Below are positions 32,334-44,647 of a stretch of DNA of 64,000 bases, piece after piece (positions within the stretch are counted from its first letter, which is position 1; every line of letters begins with the position of its first letter). Under the pieces are notes generated by a model. It was not told where the DNA came from. It saw nothing but the letters and a program-made list of their open reading frames with translations, and ran no database searches. Origin of the DNA: Pisolithus tinctorius (taxonomy: Eukaryota > Basidiomycota > Agaricomycetes > Boletales > Pisolithaceae); assembly GCA_024663395.1 (NCBI GenBank), contig JANFAH010000029.1, forward strand, positions 496,001-560,000. Direction: 5' to 3'. A program made the position numbers and the translations under genes.

Positions 32334-35300
32334 TTATGGCAGAGGTTGGTACAGGCCAGGTTTGTGCAGATAGCATTCATGGAAAGCAGAGACTATGTTG
32401 GAAGTGTGATCTAGCTCAGTTGCAAGCAACCAAGAGGTTTCTTCATCAGTGTTCTCATAACTAGCCCAGTGGACTAGATACAAGAGTTGACAGTGGTGTT
32501 GATGGCAGTCCACCCTAGAGTTGAGTATCTCTGATACTTTGTACTCAAGGTCACCATTGACATCCACTGGTGGAGGTGGAGGTTGTTGTCAGTTTGGGAA
32601 AGGGTTAGCCACTGTGGCTTCCAGTTGTGAGACATGGAAGACTGGATGTATTGAGTGCATAGAGTCAGTGAGCTTAAGGGTGATGGAGTGTGTACCTGGC
32701 CTGGCCAAGATGGTGAACAGACCTAAGTACTTTTTGGAGAGTTTTTCCAAAGGATGAGTGGAGTGGAAGTACTTGGCTTTGACATAGGCATGTTCTCTGA
32801 CCTTGAACTCAGGTGGAGGTATGTGTTTGGCATCTGCTGGACCCTGGTAGTGCTGCTGAGCAGTGGACATTTTGGAGCAGAGGAAGTCATGAAGGGCAGA
32901 GAGCCCAATGACATAGTTGTGAGCCCTTGGGGAGGTGAAATCTTGATCAGGGACCACAGACAGGTTTGGATGATATCCCTTGTTAGTGAAGAAGGGAGAA
33001 ACTCCAGTAGTCACACTTGGTGTGTTGTTGAAAGCAAACTCTGCTAGAGGTAACAGCTCAGCCCAGTTGTCTTGTTGGTAGTTACAGTAGACACAAAGGT
33101 ACTGCTCAAGGGTCTGGTTCATTCACTTGGTCTGGCCATCACCTTCTGGGTGGTAACTGAAGTGAAGTGAAGACACATATCAAGGGCCTTTCCTAGAGAG
33201 CAGAAGAAGTGTGAGATGAACTCAGGACCTCTGTAGGAGGCAACATTAGCAGGTACTCCATGCTTGGAGAAGACATGGGTAAGGAAGAGCTTAGTGAGTT
33301 CGGTGGAGGTGATGGAGTCATAAGTGGGAATGAACACCACTTGCTTTGAGAGGTGGTCCACTACTATGAGGATGGTGGAGTAACCATCAGAGTTGGGGAG
33401 GTGTTTGATGAAGCCCATGGAGATGGAGTTCCAAGGTCTCTCTGGGATGGGGAGTTGCTTCAGTAGACCATAGGGGCAGTGGCATGGAGTTTTGCTCCAT
33501 CCACAGGCAGTGCAGGACCTGATGTATTCTTTCACATTGGAGCAGAGGTTAGGCCACATGTAGTCCCTGCAGACAAGTTCTAGGGTGTGGTTTTGCCTGA
33601 AATGGCCTGCTAGAGGATGGTCATGCTTGAACTGAAGCACTTGAAGGCAGAGATCATCAATGTCAGGGACAAAGATGTGACTGTCAAGGTGGAGTAGACT
33701 GTTGGAGTCCAGGGACCACTGAGGCTTAGATGGAGTTGGAAGATGGCTGGCAGAGACAGGGTCAGATGGTAGGGCAGAGATGATGTTGAAGTGCAAGCAC
33801 TCAACATCGAAGACCATGGCAGCATGGGGTACAGGTGCCATGAGGGTGGTGGTATGGAGGGACAACATGAGTTGCTCCTGTGTAAACATAGGGTGGAGAT
33901 TGTGAGGATTTACCTGCATGTAGTCCCTATCCCCCCCTTTTGGGTAGACGTCCCAACATTGCATAAGTGTGCCAGGTTTGGCTCCTAGGTGGCCAGGTCA
34001 GAAGTGGATGGAAAGGTTGAACTGGGAAAGGTACTCTGACCAGTGGGCCTGTCAATGAGTGAGAACCTTAGAGGTGGAAAAATACTCGAGGTTTTTGTGA
34101 TCCATCACCACATCAACAGGTAAGGGGGAACCCTCCAGGTAATGCTGCCAATGGTGGAAAGCCTTGAAGATAGCCAACAGCTCCTTGTCATTGGTATCAT
34201 AGTTGAGTTCTGGCACAGTCATGGTGTGGGAGTAGAAAGCAACTGGGTGGAGTTCACCATCAGAGCAGGTGATTGACAGAATGCCAGCAATGGCATAGTT
34301 GGAGGTGTTGGTTTCAACTGTAAGTGGAGCATCAGGAACCCAGTGTGTGAGGACAGGAGCAGAGCTGAAGGCATCCTTGAGGTGGAGGAAAGCAGAGTGG
34401 CACTCCTTGGAAAAGTTCCAAGGAGCACCCTTTTGTGTGAGGCAAGTGAGTGGAATGACAATGTTGGAGTAGTTATTAATGAATTGTCTGTAGAAATTTG
34501 TGAAGCCAAGGAAAGACTGGATGTCTCGCACCTTCTGTGGCTCAGGCCAGTTGTGGACTTCCTGAACCTTCTCAGCAGACATGGTGAGACCAGAGGGAGA
34601 AAGAACATAACTGAGGTACTCAACAGAGTTGGAGTGAAACTTGCACTTCTCTGGCTTGGCATAAAGACCATGCTTTTGAAGGTGGCAGAGTACCTCTTTT
34701 ACATGTTCATGGTGCAACTCCATGTCCTGTGAATAAATTAGGATGTCATCGAGGTATACCACAACACAGACATCAAGCATGTCTGCAAAGATGCTATTGA
34801 TGAATTGCTGGAAGGCCACAGGTGCATTAGTCAGACCAAATGGCATTACCTGCCACTCATAAGAACCATACCAAGTGTGGAAAGCCATTTTCCATTCATC
34901 CCTGTCTGCAATGTGGACTAGATGATAGGCATGGCAGAGGTCAATCTTGGTGTAGACTTTAGTGTGGCTTGGAGAGTCAAGTAGGTCAGAGATGAGTGGC
35001 AGCAGATAGCAATCTTTTTTCATGATTTTGTTGAGTCCTTGATAGTCTACACAGAGGCAGAGTGAACTATCCTTCTTTTTTACAAAGAGGACAGGGGCAC
35101 TGTGAGCAGAGGTGGACTGCTTGATGAAACCATAGCCAAGATGCTTGTCAATGAAGGTGCAGAGAGCTTCAAGCTCTGGCAGAGAAAGGGAGTAGATTGT
35201 GCCAATGGGCAGAGAAGCTCCTTCCTTGAGGTTGATCTTGAGATTGAATGAGCAGTGTGGCAGAAGTTCAGTGGCCATGTCTTTACTAAAGACATCAGCA

Positions 35301-35435
35301 AACTTGTGATACTCAGGAGGGACTGAGGAGAGGTCAGGAGGCAGAGAAGAAGTGGAGGATGCACAAAGATTCACATCATCAGTGGAGAGCTGCAAGCAGA
35401 ACTGTCTAGAGCCAGGGAGAGCACAGGCTCTGACA
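32334..35435 (-). pseudogene. pol of chromovirus B, RT to chromodomain, broken
   Basis: Minus-strand blocks 35435-34052 (reverse transcriptase with VVYLDDILIY, RNase H), 33964-33119 (integrase finger and core), 33122-32589 (integrase end) and 32567-32334 (chromodomain) correspond one-to-one to element A. A frameshift near 33165, a stop near 34050 and others separate them. Almost every Arg of the A protein in CpG context is His, Cys or Gln here (for example LCHAYHLVHI against LRHAYHLVRI). Confidence 0.9.
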
Positions 35436-35437
35436 TA

Positions 35438-37010
35438 CCATGAGGGACAAAAGCATTGCAATGTTTGTGAGGTGTGACTTGCTGCTGATGTAGCTTGGGC
35501 TATTCTGCACAGATAATTGTGATACCTATAGCATTGGAAAGGGGTGACTCTAAGCTTTCCAGAGCACTAAGGTTCAGTCCAAACAAAGCAATACATGACA
35601 AGATACACCCTATTCTTTCTAAATAGTGCATTGCAACACTTTTGTCCCTGACTGGTGAAATAGTGAAAAGTGACCTTTTGATGGGATTGAGGGCATGAAG
35701 GATGGGAAAATATGATTACATAATAGACCACATGGTCTTCCTGATGATTTGTCAGCATGTAAACAATGACAAACATTGGGCTTGTACCATTAAGCCTCCC
35801 TCTTCTACCACAACTCATGAAATCATCTCTCTAGCTCACATGGTCATTTTTTCAAGGAATTCTTATCAAATACTGGTGGCCACCACAGTGCCATCAGTAT
35901 AACATGCTCTCAGAACCATCAGTCCCTTAAAAAACCTGCTGTCAGTCATTCCCTGGACTGTTCCCCTGCCCATGCCTGATGTGTTCTGGGACTAATCAGT
36001 ACTTGGAAGGCTGAAAATGGTATGGAGGTCAATCTGGCACTTCAGAACATGATGGACAAACAAGTCCCCTCTCAACCAATGCATTTCTGGCACAGGAGCA
36101 CCAGTATGGAAGTTAGGGCAAGACAAAATCCTCTTTACCCCTGGGTGTCATCAGAAGGATATGCTACTGAACTGCCATGGAGCAGAATCCTGTGCTTCCA
36201 TCTGGCCCTGAATATTTCCTTCAGTCACATATGGCCAAATAATCCTTCCCCAGTCATCTACAGTTCAGATCAGAGCAAGATCTAGTGAACCCTCTTATGG
36301 TGCTTAGAGCACAAGGAGGTTTTGTCTCACCCCAACTTCCATACCAGTGTTCCTGTGCCAGAAATGCATTGGTTGAGAGGGGACTTGTTTGTCCATCATG
36401 TTCTGAAGTGCCAGATTGACCTCCATACCATTTTCAGCCTTCCAAGTACTGATTAGTCCCAGAACACATCAGGCATGGGCAGGGGAACAGTCCAGGGAAT
36501 GACTGACAGCAGGTTTTTTAAGGGACTGATGGTTCTGAGAGCATGTTATACTGATGGCACTGTGGTGGCCACCAGTATTTGATAAGAATTCCTTGAAAAA
36601 ATGACCATGTGAGCTAGAGAGATGATTTCATGAGTTGTGGTAGAAGAGGGAGGCTTAATGGTACAAGCCCAATGTTTGTCATTGTTTACATGCTGACAAA
36701 TCATCAGGAAGACCATGTGGTCTATTATGTAATCATATTTTCCCATCCTTCATGCCCTCAATCCCATCAAAAGGTCACTTTTCACTATTTCACCAGTCAG
36801 GGACAAAAGTGTTGCAATGCACTATTTAGAAAGAATAGGGTGTATCTTGTCATGTATTGCTTTGTTTGGACTGAACCTTAGTGCTCTGGAAAGCTTAGAG
36901 TCACCCCTTTCCAATGCTATAGGTATCACAATTATCTGTGCAGAATAGCCCAAGCTACATCAGCAGCAAGTCACACCTCACAAACATTGCAATGCTTTTG
37001 TCCCTCACTG
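35438..37010. mobile_element. foldback element with ~695-bp inverted arms, TA target
   Basis: Near-perfect inverted repeats (35438-36133 and 36316-37010) flank a ~180-bp centre. The ends read CAGTGAGGGACAAAAGC and CCATGAGGGACAAAAGC, and TA is present on both sides (35436-35437, 37011-37012): terminal sequence and target typical of the Tc1/mariner superfamily. It interrupts the pol of element B; removing it with one TA rejoins the codons for AAYVRA in frame. Mirror-image ORFs of 83 and 66 codons within the arms are by-products of the palindrome; no transposase was recognised, so it is non-autonomous. Confidence 0.88.
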
Positions 37011-37012
37011 TA

Positions 37013-37622
37013 TGCAGCAGCATTGATGAGTGAGACAAGTGGAGTGGAGTGCAGCAAGTTGGTCAGAGTTGCAGTCAGAGCTGCAGATGGAGTGGAGGGT
37101 GTCAGATCCAGAGCAGAGGTTGCAGTGGGAGGTGACAAAGGTGCCTGGGGTGTTGGCATTCCCTGTAATGGTGGTTTGAATGATATACTGCCCAGTACCC
37201 AGTCAATCAATGGATTGAAGTGGGTGAGCCAGTTGTGTCCTAATACCAGCAAACATGAAGAATCCAATGGAATAACATAAAATGAAATGGAGTTGACATT
37301 GCCAGAAGGAAAGTGGAGGGAAAGATCTACCTCTTGGGAAATGACAGCATTTGTACTACCATCAAACAAGCAGAGTGGAATTGGTGGAGAAACAGAGGAA
37401 ACAGGAATAGCATATTTTTTGATTATGGATGGGTCTACAAAACAATGAGAAGAGCCAGAACTGATCAATGCAGAAAAAGTATCAACAGAATAATCAGGAA
37501 GTGTTACAGATGGAAGTAAAGAGTTGGGACTAGAGAGAGTGGATGCATTGAGTCAGATGTCCAGTTGTGCACAGTTGGGATCAATGCTTCCTCCAGGCTG
37601 AGCAAGCTCCCTGGAGGAGCAG
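37013..37622 (-). pseudogene. pol of chromovirus B, protease part
   Basis: Encodes SSGSSHCFVD, LGHNWLTHFNPLIDWVL and TPLVSLINAAAY, matching the N-terminal pol of element A. The catalytic Asp of the protease (DSG) is replaced by Ser, so the protease is dead apart from the other breaks. Confidence 0.88.
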
Positions 37623-37623
37623 A

Positions 37624-37694
37624 CTAATTTTTTGGCTCTGCCTTCTCTGCAGGTGGAGCAGGCAGAGTTCCAGCCATAGCTGCATGGGCTTTGG
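37624..37694 (-). pseudogene. gag of chromovirus B, C-terminal end
   Basis: Last codons of gag, ending in A AAA AAT then TAG (37624-37626), separated from the rest of gag (45138-46324) by the insertion of chromovirus C. Confidence 0.8.
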
Positions 37695-37699
37695 CTGTG

Positions 37700-38184
37700 T
37701 GTCATATACCGAGAAACCCATGGTTCAGTCTTAGGTTCAGAACACTGAGTCAACACCGAATGCCAAAGCAAACCCTGTTCCTTACTATACTTTTCCAGTT
37801 AGCTTTTGTACTGCCCTTGCTTATGCTGAGGCAGTGTCTGTCTTTGGCTTTCTGATCCCTGCCTCCTCGTCTAACTTTTAGTTAGTCCCTTGCACAGCTA
37901 TTTAGTCCCTCACCAGTAACCTCGGCCTTTGGGTTGCCAGTCTTTGGTATATATACACTACATATGTTGTACTTAGCTCCCCAGTCTGAATATCAACTTA
38001 GTTCACCCCAAGTTCCCAGCCTAAGCCCGAGTCAACTCTCGGCTTTCACTCTTGACCCCCCTTGGCTTACTCTGACTTCAACCCAGCTTGCACAAGGGTC
38101 TAGCACATGAGCTAAGACCAAGGGTTGTTGCACCTGGCACTCAGCCTTCAGCCTTCGACCCCCATCCTAGTCATGAACTTAACA
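37700..38184 (+). repeat. 5' LTR of chromovirus C
   Basis: 485 bp, TG...CA. TATATATA at 37948-37955; predicted transcript start at AGTCTGAATATC, 37983, 35 nt downstream. Confidence 0.93.
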
Positions 38185-38186
38185 GT

Positions 38187-38198
38187 ATATTCAGACTG
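38187..38198 (+). promoter_or_regulatory. self-primer binding site of chromovirus C
   Basis: ATATTCAGACTG, two bases inside the 5' LTR, is the exact reverse complement of CAGTCTGAATAT at 37982-37993 in the LTR, supporting self-priming. Confidence 0.8.
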
Positions 38199-38225
38199 CC
38201 ACTTGTGCAAGTCACTCACCACCCA

Positions 38226-39589
38226 TGACCAGAACTCACACCCAAGCTTGAGCAGACCATGCTTTAGAATCTGCCTCTGCCTCGAGACCAACCCAACCCA
38301 AAACCTCAGATGACCCTCGCCACCAGTCAGCCCTTAGTTCCCTCACCAGTCACTGCTGGACTTCTGCAGTTGTGCAGCAGTTCCAAGGATTCTCAGCCTG
38401 TCGTTCCAGTACTACACTGGCTTCCAACAATCGAGGTACACCAACACCAGCCAGTCATCGACCTCCTGCTCCCTTCAGCAACCCCAGAGGTGATGGTGAC
38501 GATGACCCAGATGACTCTGACCATCACTCCAGTGATGATGACAATGACAACAACGATGATCCTTTCAGGCCTAACCCCAAGGAAGGTGAAAACAAGGAAA
38601 CTGACCTGCAAACCATGAGGGTCCTGGGCAGTCTCACCAGGGCCATACAGTCTCTCACCCGATCTTCCCACTGAAACACTGAAGGAAGCTCTGGATCAGC
38701 CAAGGTCCAAGAGCCAGACACCTTCGACAGCACTGACCCAAAGAAGCTCTGACAGTTCCTTGTCCAGTGCGAGTTGACCTTCCAGAACAAACCCCAAACC
38801 TTCTGCAATGACCACCAAAAGGTAACCTTTGCCCAATCCTACCTCAAGGGAATGGCACTCAAATGGTTTGAGCTGGACCTCCTCACCAGCAAACCCAAGG
38901 ACCAACCCCTGTGGATGGATAGCTGGCGCAAGTTTGTCATTGAACTCCAGTTGACCTTCAGCCCCCATGACCTGGTGGCAGAAGCCAAGAACCAGCTCAA
39001 CCACCTAACCATGAAAGAAACCCACCATATCAACAAATACATGGTCGAGTTCAACAGGCTAGCTACCCAGGTCCAGGGTTATGGCAACGGGGCCCTCTGC
39101 CACTTCTTCTATGCTGGACTTCCTGACTGAATCAAAGATGAGATAAGCCAGGTAGGCAAACCCCACACCCTTGAAGACCTTCACTGTCTAGCTCAGGACA
39201 TAGATGCCCACTACTGGGAACAACGCAAGGAGGTCCAATGCCAGAACTGGTCTTCCGGTAACCAGAACTCATCAAAGACCAGCAATGAAGACTCAAACAC
39301 CGACAAAGGGAAAACCTCAGCACCCAACACCTCCCAGTCCCCCACTGCACCAAAGACCGGCAGTACCAATGCCAGGTCTTCAAAGCCCAAGCCAGCCAGC
39401 AACAAACTCAGCAAGGATGGAAAATTAACAGCTGCCAAGTGAAAGCGACACTTCGACCTAAAGCTCTGCATGTTCTGTGGAGGGGAAGGTCACATAGCCA
39501 AGAAATGCCCCAAGAAGGTGGCCAAGGCTAGAGCAGCTGTGGCAGCTCTGGAAGCCACACTGGAGGCCTCCACCAAGGCAAAAAAATAG
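38226..39589 (+). pseudogene. gag of chromovirus C
   Basis: One frame from ATG 38226 to TAG 39587-39589 carries the acidic Asp-rich region (38490-38570), the capsid core (QSYLKGMALKWFELDLL, FFYAGLPD) and the CCHC knuckle CMFCGGEGHIAKKCP. It is interrupted by several TGA codons (e.g. after LPD near 39128 and after AAK near 39440) where element A has Arg. It ends A AAA AAA TAG (39580-39589), the frameshift site to pol. Confidence 0.88.
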
Positions 39590-39642
39590 TCGGCAGTCCT
39601 CAGAACCTCACACACCCTGAGGACCGCATTGACTCTGGTGGT

Positions 39643-42600
39643 GTGCTCTTGGAGGTTAAGCTCAATGTGTCCACTCTTTGCAACCTGAATAGTCTTATGC
39701 CTACCATTTCTTTAGCATCCTACAACGAGCTGGCATTCCTGGTACTCGTCAACTCTGGCTCTACACACTGTTTCATAGATACAAAATTTGCAAATAAAAT
39801 CTCTGTCCCCCTTTACTCCATCCCACCAGTCCAGCTTCAGCTGTTTGATGGCACATCCAACTCGGTCATCACCCAGGCAGCAGATCTTGTCTTCATTTTT
39901 CCCTCTGGCAATGCAACCCTGGTCACCCTCTATGCAACCCTGCTGGACTCCGAGTGCAAGGCAGTCTTAGGATACAACTGGCTCACCCAATACAATCCGT
40001 CGATTGACTGGGTCTCAAGCAGTATTAGATTCCAGATGCCTGTACAACAGGTGCCAGACCCCCCAACATCACCCCCTGACCCCAAGCCTTCGGCTCCAGG
40101 CCCAACCACCCTCAGCTCTAATGAGCATCTGACCCCACAATTAGAGAAACCAGTTGCACCAGGCTTGACTTGCCCACCTATCGCCTTCATCAATGCCATG
40201 GCCTATGTCTGGGCATGTAAACTTGAAGGGTCTTCTCAGTTCAGCCTCCAGCTTCATCCCTCGGCTCTCACCTCTCTTTGGTCTTCAAAAGTAGAAGATG
40301 CACCGAACCTCTCCAGCATTCCACCAGAGTACCATGAGTATGCCAATGTGTTCAGTAAATCCAAAGCCACTACCCTAGCACCCCACCGAGAACACAATCT
40401 TAAGATCGAGCTGGAAGGAGACTCATCACCACCCCTTGGCCCTATCTACTCCCTGTCACCAGTAGAGCTTGAAGCTCTCCAGGCCTTCCTAGATGAGCAT
40501 CTGGCTACCAGGTTCATCCGACCAACCTCTTCCCCCCACAGAGCACCAGTCCTCTTTGTCAAGAAGAAGGATGGCTCCCTTCAGCTTTGTGTTGACTTCC
40601 AGGGCTTGAACAAAATCACTAAAAAGGACTGTTACCCACTACCCCTCATCACAGACCTCCTGGACTCACCATCCCAGGCCAAGGTTTACACCAAAATCAA
40701 CCTCAGACATGTGTATCACCTAGTCTGGATCACCAATGGTGATGAATGGAAAACCACGTTCTGCACTTGGTATGGATCCTTTGAATGGCTTGTCATGCCT
40801 TTTGGTCTATCCAATGCCCTGGCAGTGTTCCAATGCTTCGTCAACATGGTGTTCGCCAACCTCCTAGACGTATGTGTCATGGTCTACCTGGACAACATAC
40901 TCATCTACTCCAATGATGAGAGCTCACACCAGCAGCATGTTAAGGAGGTTCTGCGCCAACTCCAGAAACATGGCCTGCATGCCAAACCAGAAAAATGTGA
41001 GTGGCATTCCAAATTGGTAGAATATCTAGGCTACTGTCTTTTGCCGACCGGCCTCACCATGTCTGGCGAAAAGATCAAAGCCATCTGCGACTGGCCTGAA
41101 CCCCAGAAGGTCAAGGACATTCAGTCCTTCCTAGGCTTCGCCAACTTCTACCAATGCTTCATCTACAACTACTTGGACATCATTGTCCCCTTGACCTGCC
41201 TTATGCGAAAAAACATACCCTGGAACTTCTCTGAGGAGTGCTGGTTGGCCTTCAATAAGCTCAAAGAAGCTTTCACCACTGCTCCTATGCTTACTCACTT
41301 CGTTCCCAGCACTCAACTCACAGTGGAAACTGATGCCTCGGAATATGCCATCACTGGCATACTGTCCATTACTGGTGAAGACAACCAACTTTGCCCAGTC
41401 ACCTTGTACTCCCAGACACTGTCTGTGCCAGAACTCAACTATGACACCCACAATAAGGAGTTGCTTGCTATCTTTGAAGCCTTCCAGGCCTGGAGACACT
41501 ACTTGGAGGGTGCCCCTCTACCCATTGATGTGGTCACCAACCACAAGAACCTAGAATACTTCTCAACCTCTAAGGTACTCACACACTGGCAAGCCCAGTG
41601 GTCTGAGTACTTGTCACAGTTCAACCTTGTCATCCGGTTCCACCCAGGTAAGCTCAGTGCTAAGCCCGATGCTCTCACTAGACAATGGGACATCTACCCC
41701 AAAGAGGGGGATAGGGGCTATGCCCAGGTAAACCCCCACAACCTCCAACCAGTGTTCACACAAGAACAGCTGGTCTCGGCTCTCCACACCACATGCTTGG
41801 AGTACCCCGTACTATGTGCCAGCCTTCTAATGGATGTAGAACAACTCCACAATGAAATACTCACAGCACTACCCTCAGACCCACTGTCCCAACACTGACT
41901 CACAGACACCTCCAACCCTTGGTGGTCAGTTGACAGCACCGGTCTGCTGCACCTCAATAACTGGATCTATGTACCAGATGCCAACAACCTTCAGCTCAAG
42001 GTCCTTCAGTACAAGCATGATCACCCACTGTCAGGACACTTCAGCCAGAATTGGTCATTGGAACTGATCTGGCGAGAGTACACTTGGCCTGGTGTTTGCA
42101 CCTTCATCAAGGAGTATGTGAGGTCGTGTACTATGTGTGCAAGAGCCAAAACACCCAGACACCAACCATACGGCACCCTGAAACAACTGCCAATACTGGA
42201 AAAGCCATGGAATTCCATTTCTATGGATTTCATTGAGCACCTACTGGCGTCTGGTGGTCACACCACTATCCTGGTGGTCATTGACCAACTGTCCAAGCAG
42301 GCTATATTCATACCCACCCACAACACTATTACCTCCCCCAAGCTTGCTAAGCTCTTTCTACTCCATGTCTTCTCAAAACATGGTGTCCCAGCACATGTAA
42401 CCTCTGACCAAGGCTCTGAATTTGTCTCACACTTCTTCCAGTCCTTGGGTAAAGCACTGGATATGCACCTACACTTCACTTCTGGATACCACCTGGAAGG
42501 AGATGGCCAGACTGAACAAGCAAACCAGACCTTGGAACAGTACCTCTGGGTATATTGCAACTACCAACAGGACAACTGGGCCAAGTTACTTCTGTTGGCT

Positions 42601-43299
42601 GAGTTTGCCTACAACAATGCCCCAAGTGCCACCACTGGTGTTTCCCCTTTCTTTGCCAACAAGGGCTACCACCCTAACCTCTTGGTCCTCCCCAAAAGGG
42701 ACTTGTCCTTGGCACAGGCTAGGGACTACACCATGGACCTAGACAAACTACACCAGTTCCTACGTGAAGAGATGGCACTAGCCCAGGCTAGATACCAAGG
42801 TCTGGCAGATGCAAAAAGGCTACCGGCGCCCAAGATCAACCTTGGCGATCAGGTCTATGTCAAAGCCAAGTACTTCTGGACCACAAGGCCATCACAGAAA
42901 CTCACCAACAAGAACCTAGGCCCCTACTCGGTAATAGCCCAACCCAGCACCCACTCATTCACCCTTCATCTCCCAGACTCCATGTGTGCAGTACACCCGG
43001 TGTTCCACATGTCACAACTAGAACCAGCACACCCCAATGTCATCCCAAACTGAACACAGCCACCACCACCACCAGTCGAGGTGGATGGCAAACCAGAGTA
43101 TGACATTGCTGAGATCCTTGACTCAAAGGTAGACCAGCAATGAAAGTGCAAGCTGCAGTACTTGGTGTGCTGGGCCGGCTATGAGGGCACTGACAAAGAA
43201 ACATCCTGGCTACTGGCCACCGAGCTGGGCAATGCCAAGGATCTACTCGCCACTTTCCATGCCAGTTATCCTGGTAAACCTGGACCAGTCACTAGCTAA
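39643..43299 (+). pseudogene. pol of chromovirus C
   Basis: A 751-codon frame (39643-41898) and, past a TGA, 42058-43053 and onward to 43299 cover protease, reverse transcriptase, RNase H, integrase and chromodomain. Two catalytic aspartates are lost by G to A in CpG context: protease DSG is NSG (VNSGSTHCF) and the RT motif is YLDN. Other TGA codons lie at 41896-41898, about 43051 and 43141. Not functional. Confidence 0.93.
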
Positions 43300-43429
43300 A
43301 CATACCTTTCTTTTCTTTCTCTCTTGTTTCCTTACTCTTGTTTTTCCTTACTACACCAAGAACCGTTAGATGCATTGAATACTATGTACATACATCAGCA
43401 TTCGACCCCAGTCAGCGTTTACTCAGAGT

Positions 43430-44510
43430 CCCCCTCAAACACCTCCCCCTTGCTCATCTGGAGTGCCTTCTCCTCCCCACTCTCAGAACTGGACCACCAA
43501 CCTTTCATATGCATGTCCTCAGGCTGGCACATGATCCCCTCATCCAGCTCCATTCCTGCTCCCTCACAATCCTACCAGAGACTCTCAAGCTCCAGGTCTG
43601 CCACATCCGAGTGCAGCTCCTTGCTGGTCTCAGATACCAGGGTGGTCAGGCGCAGAGTGAACTCAAACTCACCCAGCAGGTCACCCAGCTGGCTGTTGAA
43701 CTGGTGCTGGGTCTCTTGTCTGGCCTGCATCTCTGCAGTTTGTTGGTCCATGGCCACCGCAATCAGCTCGAATCCCTTGATTACCACCGCCACCAAGGGG
43801 TCAGAGGGAGTGGCAGTGGCTGTGACTACTCCTGAGGGACCGGCTTCCGACTCACCAGGGATCACGGATCTGACTCAGGTGACCTTCTTCTTCTCCCCAG
43901 CCCTTGGTGATGTGACATCCTCCAGTGCCCTCTTCTTCCCAGCCTCTTCAATCTCAGGTTCCACTCCCTTGGGCAACTCACACCTGATCTTCATTTTGGT
44001 GCACTGGTCGCACATCCTCTTCTTGCACCTGCTCTGCTGTGCACGACCAAAGGTGCATGGCACCTGACCCTTTTCGCACTGTCAGCACAACTTGGTGTTC
44101 ACAACACCAACAGTCTTCTCCTGCTCCTTGCCTTTCAGCTCCCCTGTCCTCTGTTGCGCCTGGTTCTCCCATTCTCAGCACTCAGCTTCCAACTGCTCCT
44201 GCTCTTTCCTCTCAGCCTCCAACCACTCCTGCTCCCACTTCTCAGCCTCCACCCACTCCCTTTCATGCTGCTCAGCTTCCAACCGCTCCCTCTCACACTG
44301 CTCTGCCTCTAGTCACTCCCTCTCAAGCCTTTCTGCCTCCAGCCAGGCAGCCTCTTCCCTCACAGCCTTACACCACTTGCACTCGGCCATCTTAGCCTGG
44401 ATGTCAGCCTCCTTGTTGTCGCTGGTGATCTGGAGCTTGGTTGTGGTGGCCTTCTGGAAGCTGGATGGGTCATTGAGTATGCATGGGGAAGCTCAATGGG
44501 AAGACATGAT
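43430..44510 (-). pseudogene. opposite-strand accessory gene of chromovirus C, broken
   Basis: On the minus strand, from about 44510, comes a Glu-rich coiled-coil stretch of repeated LEAE(R/Q)xERE units (44400-44160) with TGA interruptions. Then CDQCTKMKIRCELPKG (44014-43967) keeps the C-x2-C-x6-C motif, with two more Cys upstream. A segment like KKRALEDV and a helical region (43865-43572) with acidic end follow. This is the same layout and position as the intact gene at 21080-22162 in A. Confidence 0.72.
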
Positions 44511-44628
44511 GAAGAAGTTGGGAGAAAACAATCTTCGCAAAAATGCACCTTTTAACCCCAGGGAACACATGTTCTATCAGCACGGTGACTGCTGACCTTG
44601 TGTACCTTAGGGCAGGTCTCGAGGGCTC

Positions 44629-44647
44629 AACCCTAAGGGGGGGATAC
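44629..44647 (+). promoter_or_regulatory. polypurine tract of chromovirus C
   Basis: CCCTAAGGGGGGGATAC immediately precedes the 3' LTR. Confidence 0.85.

Noticed and set aside
35567..36881. Two identical 83-codon ORFs and two identical 66-codon ORFs
   Set aside because: Mirror images created by the inverted arms of the foldback element, no protein motif.
35438..37010. Autonomous Tc1/mariner transposase
   Set aside because: No DDE-type motifs found in arms or centre; only the ends look mariner-like.
43324..44067. 247-codon plus-strand frame in element C
   Set aside because: Ser/Pro-rich shadow of the opposite-strand accessory gene, whose Cys cluster reads correctly on the minus strand.
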